This document shows positions 1 through 5,158 of a stretch of 8,344 bases of DNA, piece after piece. The notes under the pieces were generated by a model. It was not told the DNA's origin. It saw nothing but the letters and a program-made list of their open reading frames with translations, and did not search any database. Each line of letters starts with the position of its first letter. The first letter of the stretch is position 1. The translations under genes were made by a program, and so were the position numbers. Origin of the DNA: Candidatus Woesearchaeota archaeon (GTDB lineage Archaea; Nanobdellota; Nanobdellia; Woesearchaeales; UBA525); NCBI GenBank assembly GCA_023252315.1, contig JAJPEB010000053.1, forward strand, positions 1 through 8,344, written 5' to 3'.

Positions 1-809
1 ACCTCGAGCAGGCCCGCGAAGAAGACGAGCAGCAGGGCCACGAGGAGCAGGTCCGCGCTGTCGAGGAGCACGTGCTCGAACTTGCGCGTGCCCATGTCGT
101 GCTTGATGACTGCGAACGAGATGATGCCGCCCGCGAGCCCCGCGACGAAGTACGCGCCGACCTCGGGGATGCCGTGGATCGCGTAGCGCAAGAGCGCGTA
201 GCTCACCGCCTGGAAGTAGCCGCCGATGCCCGCGACCTGCGCGAGGCTCGTGCGCAGCAGGTTGCCCATGGCGGCGCCGATGATCGACGCGTTCCACGCG
301 AGGATGAAGATCGCGCCCGCGCCGTAGATGAAGCTGAAGATGATGCAGAAGAAGAGCACGCGCACGTTGTTGAGGAAGATCTTCGAGAAGAGCGAGACGT
401 CGGCGGTCACGTTGCCCGTCGCGTTGCCGTTGAGCGCGTTGATCGTGTCCTTCTGCGCGTCGAAGAGCGCGGTCGACATGCCCGTCGGGAGCACCGTGTA
501 CCAGAGCGCGAACGCGACCGTCATGCCGACGAAGATCCACACGAAGCTGCGCAGCGCCTTGCCGTGCTCCTTGAGCAGCCAGCCCTCCTTCATCCCTTCG
601 AGGTCCTTCTCCTCCTCCATGAGCGTGAGCTGGTAGACGAGCGGCATCGCCGCCATCGTCACGAGGAAGACCATCGTCATGCTCGCGTGGCTCTTGAAGA
701 CTGTGTAGGCGAGGAACACCGCGATCGTGGTGTAGACGAACCCGAGGAAGGCCGTCTGCCACGGGCGCTGCTCCGCCTGGAACGCGCTCACGATGCTCTC
801 GAGGACCAT
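1..809 (-). CDS. SpoIIM/DUF95-family integral membrane protein (3' end cut by window edge)
   Basis: The minus-strand frame is open from ATG at 809 to the left edge: 269 complete codons, stop outside the window. I translated it by hand. It is a polytopic membrane protein with hydrophobic segments at about residues 20-37, 44-62, 89-107, 148-172, 214-236 and 252-267. The SpoIIM (DUF95) signature is visible in the second half: an LNNVRV element at about 146-151, a Gly/Ala-rich helix with N173 and GAAMGN (178-183), then IHGIPEVGAY (211-220) and an AGLAGG helix (223-228), matching the family pattern N-x-R-V ... PHG-x-x-E ... AG. Bacterial SpoIIM acts in the DMP complex of sporulating Firmicutes, but the family is widespread in non-sporulating archaea, where its role is unknown. 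The segment at about 108-145 contains possible N-glycosylation sequons (NAT, NVT) and may be an extracytoplasmic loop. The start is fixed by a TATA box 26 nt upstream. Confidence 0.85.
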   Translation of the reverse strand, partial: MVLESIVSAFQAEQRPWQTAFLGFVYTTIAVFLAYTVFKSHASMTMVFLVTMAAMPLVYQLTLMEEEKDLEGMKEGWLLKEHGKALRSFVWIFVGMTVAFALWYTVLPTGMSTALFDAQKDTINALNGNATGNVTADVSLFSKIFLNNVRVLFFCIIFSFIYGAGAIFILAWNASIIGAAMGNLLRTSLAQVAGIGGYFQAVSYALLRYAIHGIPEVGAYFVAGLAGGIISFAVIKHDMGTRKFEHVLLDSADLLLVALLLVFFAGLLE

Positions 810-830
810 GGGCCGTTTTCCTGCCCGACG

Positions 831-840
831 GTATTTAAAG
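831..840 (-). promoter_or_regulatory. TATA box for the SpoIIM-like gene
   Basis: On the minus strand this reads CTTTAAATAC, preceded by GAAAC, which could serve as a BRE. Its centre lies 26 nt before the ATG at 809, so the transcript should be leaderless or nearly so. It sits in the 40-bp gap after the methyltransferase stop codon, so the SpoIIM-like gene need not be cotranscribed with it. Confidence 0.75.
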
Positions 841-849
841 GTTTCAGAA

Positions 850-1701
850 TTAGCATTTTCTCAATGCGACAGTTTGGGAAGAGGAAGTTTCAGCGAGGAC
901 CTCTTCGACCGCAAGGCCGAGATCTGCGAGCTTGCCCTCATCGAGCCATCCTCCTTGCCTCATGAGCAGCGGGGTGCCCACATATCCGAGATCGTTCACC
1001 ACCATCCGCCCTCCGCTCGCGAGATGCGCGGACATATTGACCATCGCCATCTTCTGGCCATCGCTGGGAATAAGATAGAGGACGTTGCTGCAGGAAACGA
1101 ACTCGAACTTCGCGTCTGCGAGAGGCGCTCGCGCGATATCTGCTTCCAACAGGGAGATGCCGCCATTGTGGAGCTTCTCGCGGAACGAGCGGGGGATCTG
1201 CGCAGTATGGATTCCTGATTCCAGATATGCCTTCGAAGAGACGAGACCGCCATTATCGATATAGTCGTAGAACATGAGACCTTTCTCCATTTCATGAAGC
1301 ACCTCGTCTTCTTGGCCGGTGCGCGCGAGATAGTCTTCCCAGAACCTGCGGGATTTCGGCCCTACTGAAAGATTGTGATTGGGAACGTATAGCTTCTGCC
1401 TCGTACGCAGGTCAGCAAGAGGTTTCGAGTCCACGTCGACGATCGTCATCTCGTAGTCGATCCCCTCCGCCTCGAGATACGCGCCGATGTTGTACGGCAG
1501 GTACGGGCAGCGGATTGGGTCGTTGTCTATCCCAACGCCCACAATGAGCACGGAGCAGGTTTCCTCGATAGAAGGCATCGCTTTGCGGCTGAGAAAATCG
1601 ATCTCGAGGCGCCCTCTCGATTGATTCGTCTGCATCTCGTTTATTCTGGGATCGCGAACATATGCGTGGGTAGCACCTTCAGCCCAACGAGGAGCGTCCA
1701 T
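850..1701 (-). CDS. CheR-like class I SAM-dependent methyltransferase
   Basis: This 283-residue protein has a Rossmann-type methyltransferase core. Motif I is VLIVGVGIDNDP (51-62). A strand ending in acidic residues follows (TIVDVD, 86-91) and would bind the SAM ribose. Then come LLEADIARAPL (184-194), a motif IV-like strand FEFVSCSNVLYLI (199-211), and LASGGRMVVND (227-237) as the post-IV 'PGG' element. The order and the SCSNVLYLI strand recall CheR-type O-methyltransferases, but no chemoreceptor or che gene is nearby, so the substrate is unknown. The first ~45 residues are a polar extension; the ATG at 1701 is nonetheless supported by a TATA box 25 nt upstream. Base composition differs from the neighbours: 1201-1260 is 30/60 GC, whereas 2221-2280 in the next gene is 47/60. 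That fits recent acquisition or relaxed codon selection. The gene lies downstream of the Lrp gene on the same strand but has its own promoter. Confidence 0.75.
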   Translation of the reverse strand: MDAPRWAEGATHAYVRDPRINEMQTNQSRGRLEIDFLSRKAMPSIEETCSVLIVGVGIDNDPIRCPYLPYNIGAYLEAEGIDYEMTIVDVDSKPLADLRTRQKLYVPNHNLSVGPKSRRFWEDYLARTGQEDEVLHEMEKGLMFYDYIDNGGLVSSKAYLESGIHTAQIPRSFREKLHNGGISLLEADIARAPLADAKFEFVSCSNVLYLIPSDGQKMAMVNMSAHLASGGRMVVNDLGYVGTPLLMRQGGWLDEGKLADLGLAVEEVLAETSSSQTVALRKC

Positions 1702-1720
1702 GTCCCTGGAAGAAGACCGA

Positions 1721-1732
1721 ATTATATAAAAT
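1721..1732 (-). promoter_or_regulatory. TATA box for the CheR-like methyltransferase gene
   Basis: The minus strand reads ATTTTATATAAT, an almost ideal archaeal TATA element. Its centre is 25 nt before the ATG at 1701, predicting a leaderless mRNA. It lies inside a short AT-rich island (about 1720-1760), bounded on the right by the Lrp stop codon. Confidence 0.85.
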
Positions 1733-1736
1733 TAAC

Positions 1737-1748
1737 TACTTAAAAGTA
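1737..1748. repeat. Small inverted repeat next to the methyltransferase TATA box
   Basis: TACTT-AA-AAGTA is a perfect 5-bp inverted repeat with a 2-nt centre, in the 55-bp gap between the Lrp gene and the methyltransferase gene. It lies just upstream of the TATA box at 1721-1732, where an activator or repressor could bind. On the minus strand the same stretch is T-rich and could also help end the Lrp transcript. AT-rich DNA produces such repeats easily, so a function is only a suggestion. Confidence 0.35.
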
Positions 1749-1756
1749 AGTATAAT

Positions 1757-2752
1757 TTATGACGCCATCGGCGGCCTGCGCATCGCCTTGGCCTCGTTCG
1801 TCACGAGCAGCACCTCGTGGCGGCGCACGCCGTTGCTGAACGCCTCCTTGAGCTGCGCGAGCAGCGCGCACAGGTTGCGGTACGTGTCGATCTCGACGTC
1901 GAGCTCGAGCTGCCACGGCCCCACGTACGAGCCGAGCGCGACGATGTTCGGGTGCGCGCGGCACCACTCGAGCGCGGAGGGCAGCACGCCGCCTTGCGGC
2001 GCGCTCAGGTAGAGCAGGATCTTGTACGACTCGTAGCCGATGCGCGCGGTGTCGAGCAGCGGGCGGAAGGAGACGACGATGCCCGCGTCCTTGAGCGCCG
2101 CGAGCTCCTTCATGACCGTCTTGACGTTGCGCCCCGTCTCCTGCGCGAGGCGCACGTACGACGCGCGCGAGTCGATCGCGAGCGCCTGCAGCAGCGCTAG
2201 CCCGTACGCGGAGGGACGCGCGGCAGGCGGCGCGCCGTCGAGCGAGCGCGCGAGCAGCCCCGAGGATCCGTCGAGGAGGTAGCCGCGGGTGTGGTACTCG
2301 AAGCCGACGTTCATGAGCACGGCAGCGTCCGCGATGATGTTGTCGTAGCGGCCCTGCAGCCTCCGGAAGAACTCCTGGAACTCGTGCGGCGTGCGGCACA
2401 GCACGCAGATCACGGCGTCGTACGCGCCCGCGCACTCCATGCGCCACCACACGAGCGGATGCGCGTCGATATGCGCGAAGAGCGCCTTGCGGTCCTTGCC
2501 GGGGTGGAGCGTGACCCACAGCTCCCAGACGGCGAAGCCGAGCACGGAGGGATCGATCAGGCAGTAGTGGCCGCGGATCACGCCTTGCCGCTCGAACTGC
2601 CGGAGGCGGTATTCCGTCGTGGCGCGCGACATCCTCGCCTTGCGCGAGAGCTCGCTCACGGGCATGCGCGCGTCGCGCTCGAAGATGGAGAGCAGGCGGC
2701 GGTCGTGCCTGTCGAGGCGGATGGTCTGAAAATCCTCCTTTTTTCCTGTCAT
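1757..2752 (-). CDS. Tandem-duplicated Lrp/AsnC-family transcriptional regulator
   Basis: This 331-residue protein is about twice the usual ~150-residue Lrp length and contains two Lrp-like halves. HTH 1 is at about 13-62, with LDRHDRRLLSIFERDARMPV then SELSRKARMSRATTEYRLRQFERQGVI, the typical Lrp winged-helix pattern. A first RAM/ligand-binding ferredoxin-like domain spans about 73-158 (GAYDAVICVLC, 109-119). HTH 2 is at about 183-227 (SRASYVRLAQETGRNVKTVMKELAALKDAGIV), and a second RAM-like domain spans about 240-318 (GPWQLELDVEID, 278-289). An intramolecular pseudo-dimer is plausible. The start is ATG 2752: the Lrp motif begins shortly after it, a GAGG Shine-Dalgarno-like element is 5 nt upstream, and the TATA box at 2789-2798 is about 42 nt away. 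It is divergently paired with the MetK-like gene, so autoregulation plus control of that gene is likely by analogy with other Lrp proteins; the ligand is unknown. Confidence 0.9.
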   Translation of the reverse strand: MTGKKEDFQTIRLDRHDRRLLSIFERDARMPVSELSRKARMSRATTEYRLRQFERQGVIRGHYCLIDPSVLGFAVWELWVTLHPGKDRKALFAHIDAHPLVWWRMECAGAYDAVICVLCRTPHEFQEFFRRLQGRYDNIIADAAVLMNVGFEYHTRGYLLDGSSGLLARSLDGAPPAARPSAYGLALLQALAIDSRASYVRLAQETGRNVKTVMKELAALKDAGIVVSFRPLLDTARIGYESYKILLYLSAPQGGVLPSALEWCRAHPNIVALGSYVGPWQLELDVEIDTYRNLCALLAQLKEAFSNGVRRHEVLLVTNEAKAMRRPPMAS

Positions 2753-2773
2753 TTTTCCCTCTTTTTCTTTCAG

Positions 2774-2824
2774 CCGGAAGATTAGTGTGATATATATCCT
2801 TCGATGAGCTACGCTTCCGGGAAG
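2774..2824. promoter_or_regulatory. Candidate operator: GGAAG/CTTCC inverted repeats flanking the shared TATA box
   Basis: CCGGAAG at 2774-2780 and CTTCCGG at 2814-2820 form a perfect 7-bp inverted repeat whose arms lie on either side of the shared TATA box. The right arm is also half of CTTCC-G-GGAAG (2814-2824). The left arm pairs imperfectly with CTTTC at 2767-2771. With ~25 nt between TATA and start site, the arms fall at or close to the expected transcription start points in both directions, a natural site for repression of both genes. The adjacent Lrp protein is the obvious candidate binder. This is inference from the repeat geometry. Confidence 0.5.
2789..2798. promoter_or_regulatory. 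Palindromic TATA box shared by the divergent Lrp and MetK-like genes
   Basis: GATATATATC is a perfect palindrome and the only TATA-like element in the 90-bp divergent gap. It could be used in both directions. It lies about 42 nt from the Lrp ATG (2752) and about 50 nt from the MetK-like ATG (2843). Both transcripts should therefore carry short 5' leaders, unlike the other genes in the window. Confidence 0.7.
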
Positions 2825-2829
2825 ATACC

Positions 2830-2835
2830 GGGAGG
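2830..2835 (+). promoter_or_regulatory. Shine-Dalgarno site that fixes the MetK-like start
   Basis: GGGAGG lies 7 nt before ATG 2843. An in-frame ATG also occurs at 2804, but it is only about 10 nt from the TATA centre and should lie upstream of the transcription start, so 2843 is preferred. Confidence 0.7.
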
Positions 2836-2842
2836 ATGCGCG

Positions 2843-4075
2843 ATGCTCGAGAGATTCACCCACGTGTTCGAGGCGGGAAGGCGCGGCAAGCCCGACGAGC
2901 TGGACTGGCAGATCGCGCAGCTCATGGCCGCGAGGTGCCTCGAGATCGATCCGTACGCCCGGTGCAACCTGCGCGTGGAAGGCGGATGGGATCGCGAGGG
3001 GCAGAAGCCGAGCGTGATCGTGAGGGGGGAGATCTCGGAGCCGCTGCTCTCGCGCGGCACGCTCGAGCAGGAGCTCTGCGCCATCGCGGCAGGCCACTAC
3101 AACCGGGTCAACCGCACGAGCCTCTCCGAGAGCGACTTCAGCTTCTCGTTCGCCTCGCTCAACCCGCAGGCGGCGGCGCTCGCGAGCAACGCGAGGCACG
3201 AGAACAGCGGGGACTCCGGCTCGGGGCTCGGCATCGCCGTGCGCGGCACGCACCTCGCGCTCCCCTACGAGCGCTTCCTCGCGAAGGAGATCGCGAACCT
3301 GGTCGACGAGATCTATCGCGCCGACGGCGCGGTCCCCGATCGGCTCGCGAACTCGGACGTCGCGCGCATCGAGGGCCTTCGCTCCGACGGGAAGGTCGAG
3401 GTCGTCGCGACGTACCTGGGCCGCGACCTGCACAGCGTGCGCGGCGTCACGATCGCGGCGAACCACGAGGCGGCGCTCCCGGTGGGAGAGCTGCGCGGCA
3501 GGCTCGAGCCCGTGGTGCGCGAGTACCTGAGCCAGTTCGAGCAGGCGCATCCGGGCGTGATCGTCGGCGCGCCGCGCATCCACATCAACGGCGCGGGCGA
3601 CTGGACCGACGTCGGGGGATGGAGGACGGATGCGGGAAACAGCGACGCAAAGCCGCATCGCGAGTGGTTCGGGACCTGGGGCGTGAACGAGGATTCGGGG
3701 TCGGGAGAGGACCCGAGCAAGCCCTCGGCGACGGGCACGCTCCTCGCGCGCTACATCGCGGTGCAGGTCGTGGGCTCGGGCCTCGCGGACATGGCGAGGG
3801 CGCTGCTCAAGTTCGACATCGGGGAGAAGTATGCCTCGTTCCTCGAGGTCAACACGTACGGCACGGGCAGGGCGAGCCAGGACGACATCGAGCGGAGAGT
3901 GCACGAGTGGATCGCGGGCGGGCAGCTGCCGCACTCGCTCTCCGACGCGACGAGGGAATTCGGCCTGCGCGATCCGTGCACGTACAGGAGGCTCGCTGCC
4001 GCGTCCGACTATTTCCACCTCCCGCACGCGGATGCCCCCTGGAACCGCGTGGTCGTCGAGCCGGTCATCCGGTGA
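2843..4075 (+). CDS. Divergent bacterial-type S-adenosylmethionine synthetase (MetK) homologue with altered active site
   Basis: The product has 410 residues, close to the ~385 of bacterial MetK. Family features appear in order: GKPDELDWQIAQ then DPYAR (15-40) aligns with GHPDKIADQIS...DPKAR; RGEIS (61-65) with GGEI; SGDSGSGLGIA (122-131) with GAGDQGLMFGYA; RIHINGAGDW (245-254); DAGNSDAK (263-270) with DCGLTGRK; GEDPSKPSA (288-296) with GKDPSKVDRSA; ARYIAVQVVGSGLAD (302-316) with ARYVAKNIVAAGLAD; and FLEVNTYGT (333-341) with the IMVETFGT strand. Several catalytic residues are changed (E. coli numbering from memory): H14 is K16, K17 is E19, R244 is A269 and K265 is E289. D16, E55, D118, D238, K245 and K269 are retained. 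Normal MetK makes SAM from methionine and ATP. This protein may be a variant enzyme, a pseudoenzyme or a ligand-binding subunit. It resembles the bacterial family far more than the archaeal MAT family. Confidence 0.8.
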   Translation: MLERFTHVFEAGRRGKPDELDWQIAQLMAARCLEIDPYARCNLRVEGGWDREGQKPSVIVRGEISEPLLSRGTLEQELCAIAAGHYNRVNRTSLSESDFSFSFASLNPQAAALASNARHENSGDSGSGLGIAVRGTHLALPYERFLAKEIANLVDEIYRADGAVPDRLANSDVARIEGLRSDGKVEVVATYLGRDLHSVRGVTIAANHEAALPVGELRGRLEPVVREYLSQFEQAHPGVIVGAPRIHINGAGDWTDVGGWRTDAGNSDAKPHREWFGTWGVNEDSGSGEDPSKPSATGTLLARYIAVQVVGSGLADMARALLKFDIGEKYASFLEVNTYGTGRASQDDIERRVHEWIAGGQLPHSLSDATREFGLRDPCTYRRLAAASDYFHLPHADAPWNRVVVEPVIR

Positions 4076-4095
4076 CGCGCCCGTTCTCGAGGGAA

Positions 4096-4112
4096 GCGTG
4101 CCGCCAGCACGC
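4096..4112. repeat. Perfect 6-bp hairpin between the MetK-like and aIF2-beta genes
   Basis: GCGTGC-CGCCA-GCACGC can form a 6-bp GC-rich stem with a 5-nt loop. It lies 20 bp after the MetK-like stop codon and 5 bp before the aIF2-beta TATA box. It could mark the 3' end of the upstream mRNA or serve as a protein site. No U-tract follows directly, so it is not a typical intrinsic terminator. Confidence 0.4.
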
Positions 4113-4117
4113 CAATC

Positions 4118-4126
4118 TTTATAAAT
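4118..4126 (+). promoter_or_regulatory. TATA box for the aIF2-beta gene
   Basis: TTTATAAAT is a near-consensus archaeal TATA box centred 26 nt before ATG 4148, predicting a leaderless mRNA. No Shine-Dalgarno sequence precedes the ATG, in agreement. Confidence 0.9.
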
Positions 4127-4147
4127 TCCCGACGGATTCCTCTAGAT

Positions 4148-4555
4148 ATGGACTACGAAGCCATGCTGGACCGCGCGAAGGAGATCCTGCCCGACGAGAC
4201 TGCGGAGAGCTCGCGCTTCGAGCTGCCCAAGGTCAAGGGCCACCTCGAGGGGCCGCGCACGGTCATCAACAACTGGGTGCAGATCGCGCACGCGCTCGCG
4301 CGCAAGCCCGAGCACATGCTCAAGTACGTGCAGAAGGAGCTCGCGACGCCGGGCGAGATCCTCAAGGACTCTGCCGTCTTCGGCAGCAAGCTTCCCGCGG
4401 CCAAGATCAACGAGAAGATCTCCCAGTACGCGGACGAGTTCGTCTTCTGCAAGACCTGCGGCAAGCCCGAGACGAAGCTCACGAAGGAAGCGGGCGTCTA
4501 CTTCATCACGTGCCAGGCGTGCGGGGCGAAGAACTCCGTGCAGAGCAGGATCTAG
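4148..4555 (+). CDS. Translation initiation factor aIF2 subunit beta
   Basis: This 135-residue protein has the length and layout of archaeal aIF2-beta. An N-terminal helix (about 1-20) is the part that contacts the gamma subunit in this family. The central alpha/beta domain contains RFELPKVKGHLEGPRTVINNWVQIAHALAR (23-52) and KYVQKELATPGEI (59-71), both hallmark segments. A C-terminal zinc ribbon has C101-x2-C104 and C122-x2-C125. aIF2 is the heterotrimer that brings initiator Met-tRNA to the ribosome. The gene has its own strong TATA box, so it is probably transcribed independently of the MetK-like gene 72 bp upstream. It ends 9 bp from the convergent msrA stop codon. Nothing looks broken or unusual. 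It is the best evidence in the window for an archaeal host. Confidence 0.96.
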   Translation: MDYEAMLDRAKEILPDETAESSRFELPKVKGHLEGPRTVINNWVQIAHALARKPEHMLKYVQKELATPGEILKDSAVFGSKLPAAKINEKISQYADEFVFCKTCGKPETKLTKEAGVYFITCQACGAKNSVQSRI

Positions 4556-4564
4556 GCGGCCTCT

Positions 4565-5065
4565 TCACTTGATGTGGCAGCTCGCCATCCCGCGCTTCTC
4601 GAGATAGCGCTGGTGGTACTCCTCCGCGCGCGCGAACGGCGCCGCGGGCACGATCTGCGTCACGATGGGGCGCTTGCGCCCCGCCTGCGCGCGCTCCCTC
4701 GACGCGAGCGCCTCGCGCTCCTGCGCCTTGTCGTGGAAGAAGATCGCGGAGCGGTACTGGTCGCCGACGTCGGGCCCCTGCCTGTTGGGCGTCGTCGGGT
4801 CGTGGTTCTCCCAGAACACGTCGAGCAGCTTCGCGTAGGGCACCCTCGCGGGGTCGAACGTCACGCGCACCGCCTCCGCGTGCCCCGTCGAGCCCGAGCA
4901 CACGTCCCTGTACGTGGGCGCCTTCGTCGTGCCGCCCGTGTAGCCCACTTCCGTGTCGAGCACGCCCGGGATCGCCCTGAATGTCTCCTCGACGCCCCAG
5001 AAGCATCCCGCGGCGAACGTCGCCTGCGCTGTCTTCGCCGCCTTCCCTTTCGTCGTCGTTTCCAT
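4565..5065 (-). CDS. msrA: Peptide-methionine (S)-S-oxide reductase MsrA
   Basis: The product has 166 residues, normal for a single-domain MsrA. It reduces methionine-S-sulfoxide in proteins back to methionine, a cytoplasmic oxidative repair step. The GCFWG catalytic motif is at 20-24 with nucleophile C21, followed by EETF (26-29), GYTGG (41-45), YRDVCSGSTGHAEAV (52-66), VFWENHDPTTPNRQGPDVGDQYRSAIF (83-109) and AEEYHQRYL (147-155). C164 in the C-terminal ASCHIK could be the resolving cysteine. There is no signal peptide. The frame stays open far upstream, but ATG 5065 is chosen because MsrA homology starts just after it and a TATA box lies 26 nt upstream. The gene is convergent with aIF2-beta and divergent from the unknown gene at 5159. 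MsrA is often exchanged between bacteria and archaea, but its GC content here matches its surroundings. Confidence 0.96.
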   Translation of the reverse strand: METTTKGKAAKTAQATFAAGCFWGVEETFRAIPGVLDTEVGYTGGTTKAPTYRDVCSGSTGHAEAVRVTFDPARVPYAKLLDVFWENHDPTTPNRQGPDVGDQYRSAIFFHDKAQEREALASRERAQAGRKRPIVTQIVPAAPFARAEEYHQRYLEKRGMASCHIK

Positions 5066-5087
5066 GACAGCATCCCAGGATCGCCTG

Positions 5088-5095
5088 TATAAAAA
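5088..5095 (-). promoter_or_regulatory. TATA box for msrA
   Basis: The minus strand reads TTTTTATA, centred 26 nt before the msrA ATG at 5065, so a leaderless transcript is expected. Confidence 0.8.
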
Positions 5096-5102
5096 TGATT
5101 TC

Positions 5103-5125
5103 CCGAATCGGTCTTTCTGCGCGCA
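5103..5125. promoter_or_regulatory. Two small palindromes between divergent promoters (possible operator)
   Basis: CCGA-A-TCGG (5103-5111) sits almost exactly midway between the msrA TATA box and the TATA box of the unknown gene. TGCGCGCA (5118-5125) lies just upstream of the latter. Either could bind a regulator that coordinates the two divergent genes. Both are short, and CG-rich palindromes are expected by chance in this genome, so support is weak. Confidence 0.3.
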
Positions 5126-5129
5126 AAAG

Positions 5130-5137
5130 GCTATAAT
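5130..5137 (+). promoter_or_regulatory. TATA box for the unknown 424-residue protein gene
   Basis: GCTATAAT is centred about 25 nt before ATG 5159. The match to the archaeal TATA consensus is moderate, but the spacing equals that of the other leaderless genes here. Confidence 0.6.
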
Positions 5138-5158
5138 GTCTCCGGGTTTCCCGCAGGC

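Noticed and set aside
72..965. Long plus-strand open frame rich in Arg, Glu, Asp and His
   Set aside because: It is antisense to the SpoIIM-like gene, has the low-complexity composition typical of GC-rich shadow frames and shows no family motif.
2804..2842. Earlier ATG for the MetK-like gene
   Set aside because: It is about 10 nt from the TATA centre and probably untranscribed; ATG 2843 has a good Shine-Dalgarno sequence and fits the family start.
2753..2842. Possible SAM riboswitch or leader in the MetK-like 5' region
   Set aside because: The expected leader is only about 25 nt, too short for any known SAM riboswitch, and no matching structure is visible.
2753..4027. N-terminal extension that would make the Lrp protein 756 residues
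   Set aside because: The extra part is antisense to the MetK-like gene, is Arg/Ala/Val-rich without domain features and lies upstream of the Lrp promoter.
2836..4572. 578-residue plus-strand frame overlapping the MetK-like and aIF2-beta genes
   Set aside because: It is a +1-type shadow of two recognisable genes and is dominated by Arg/Gly/Ala with no motif.
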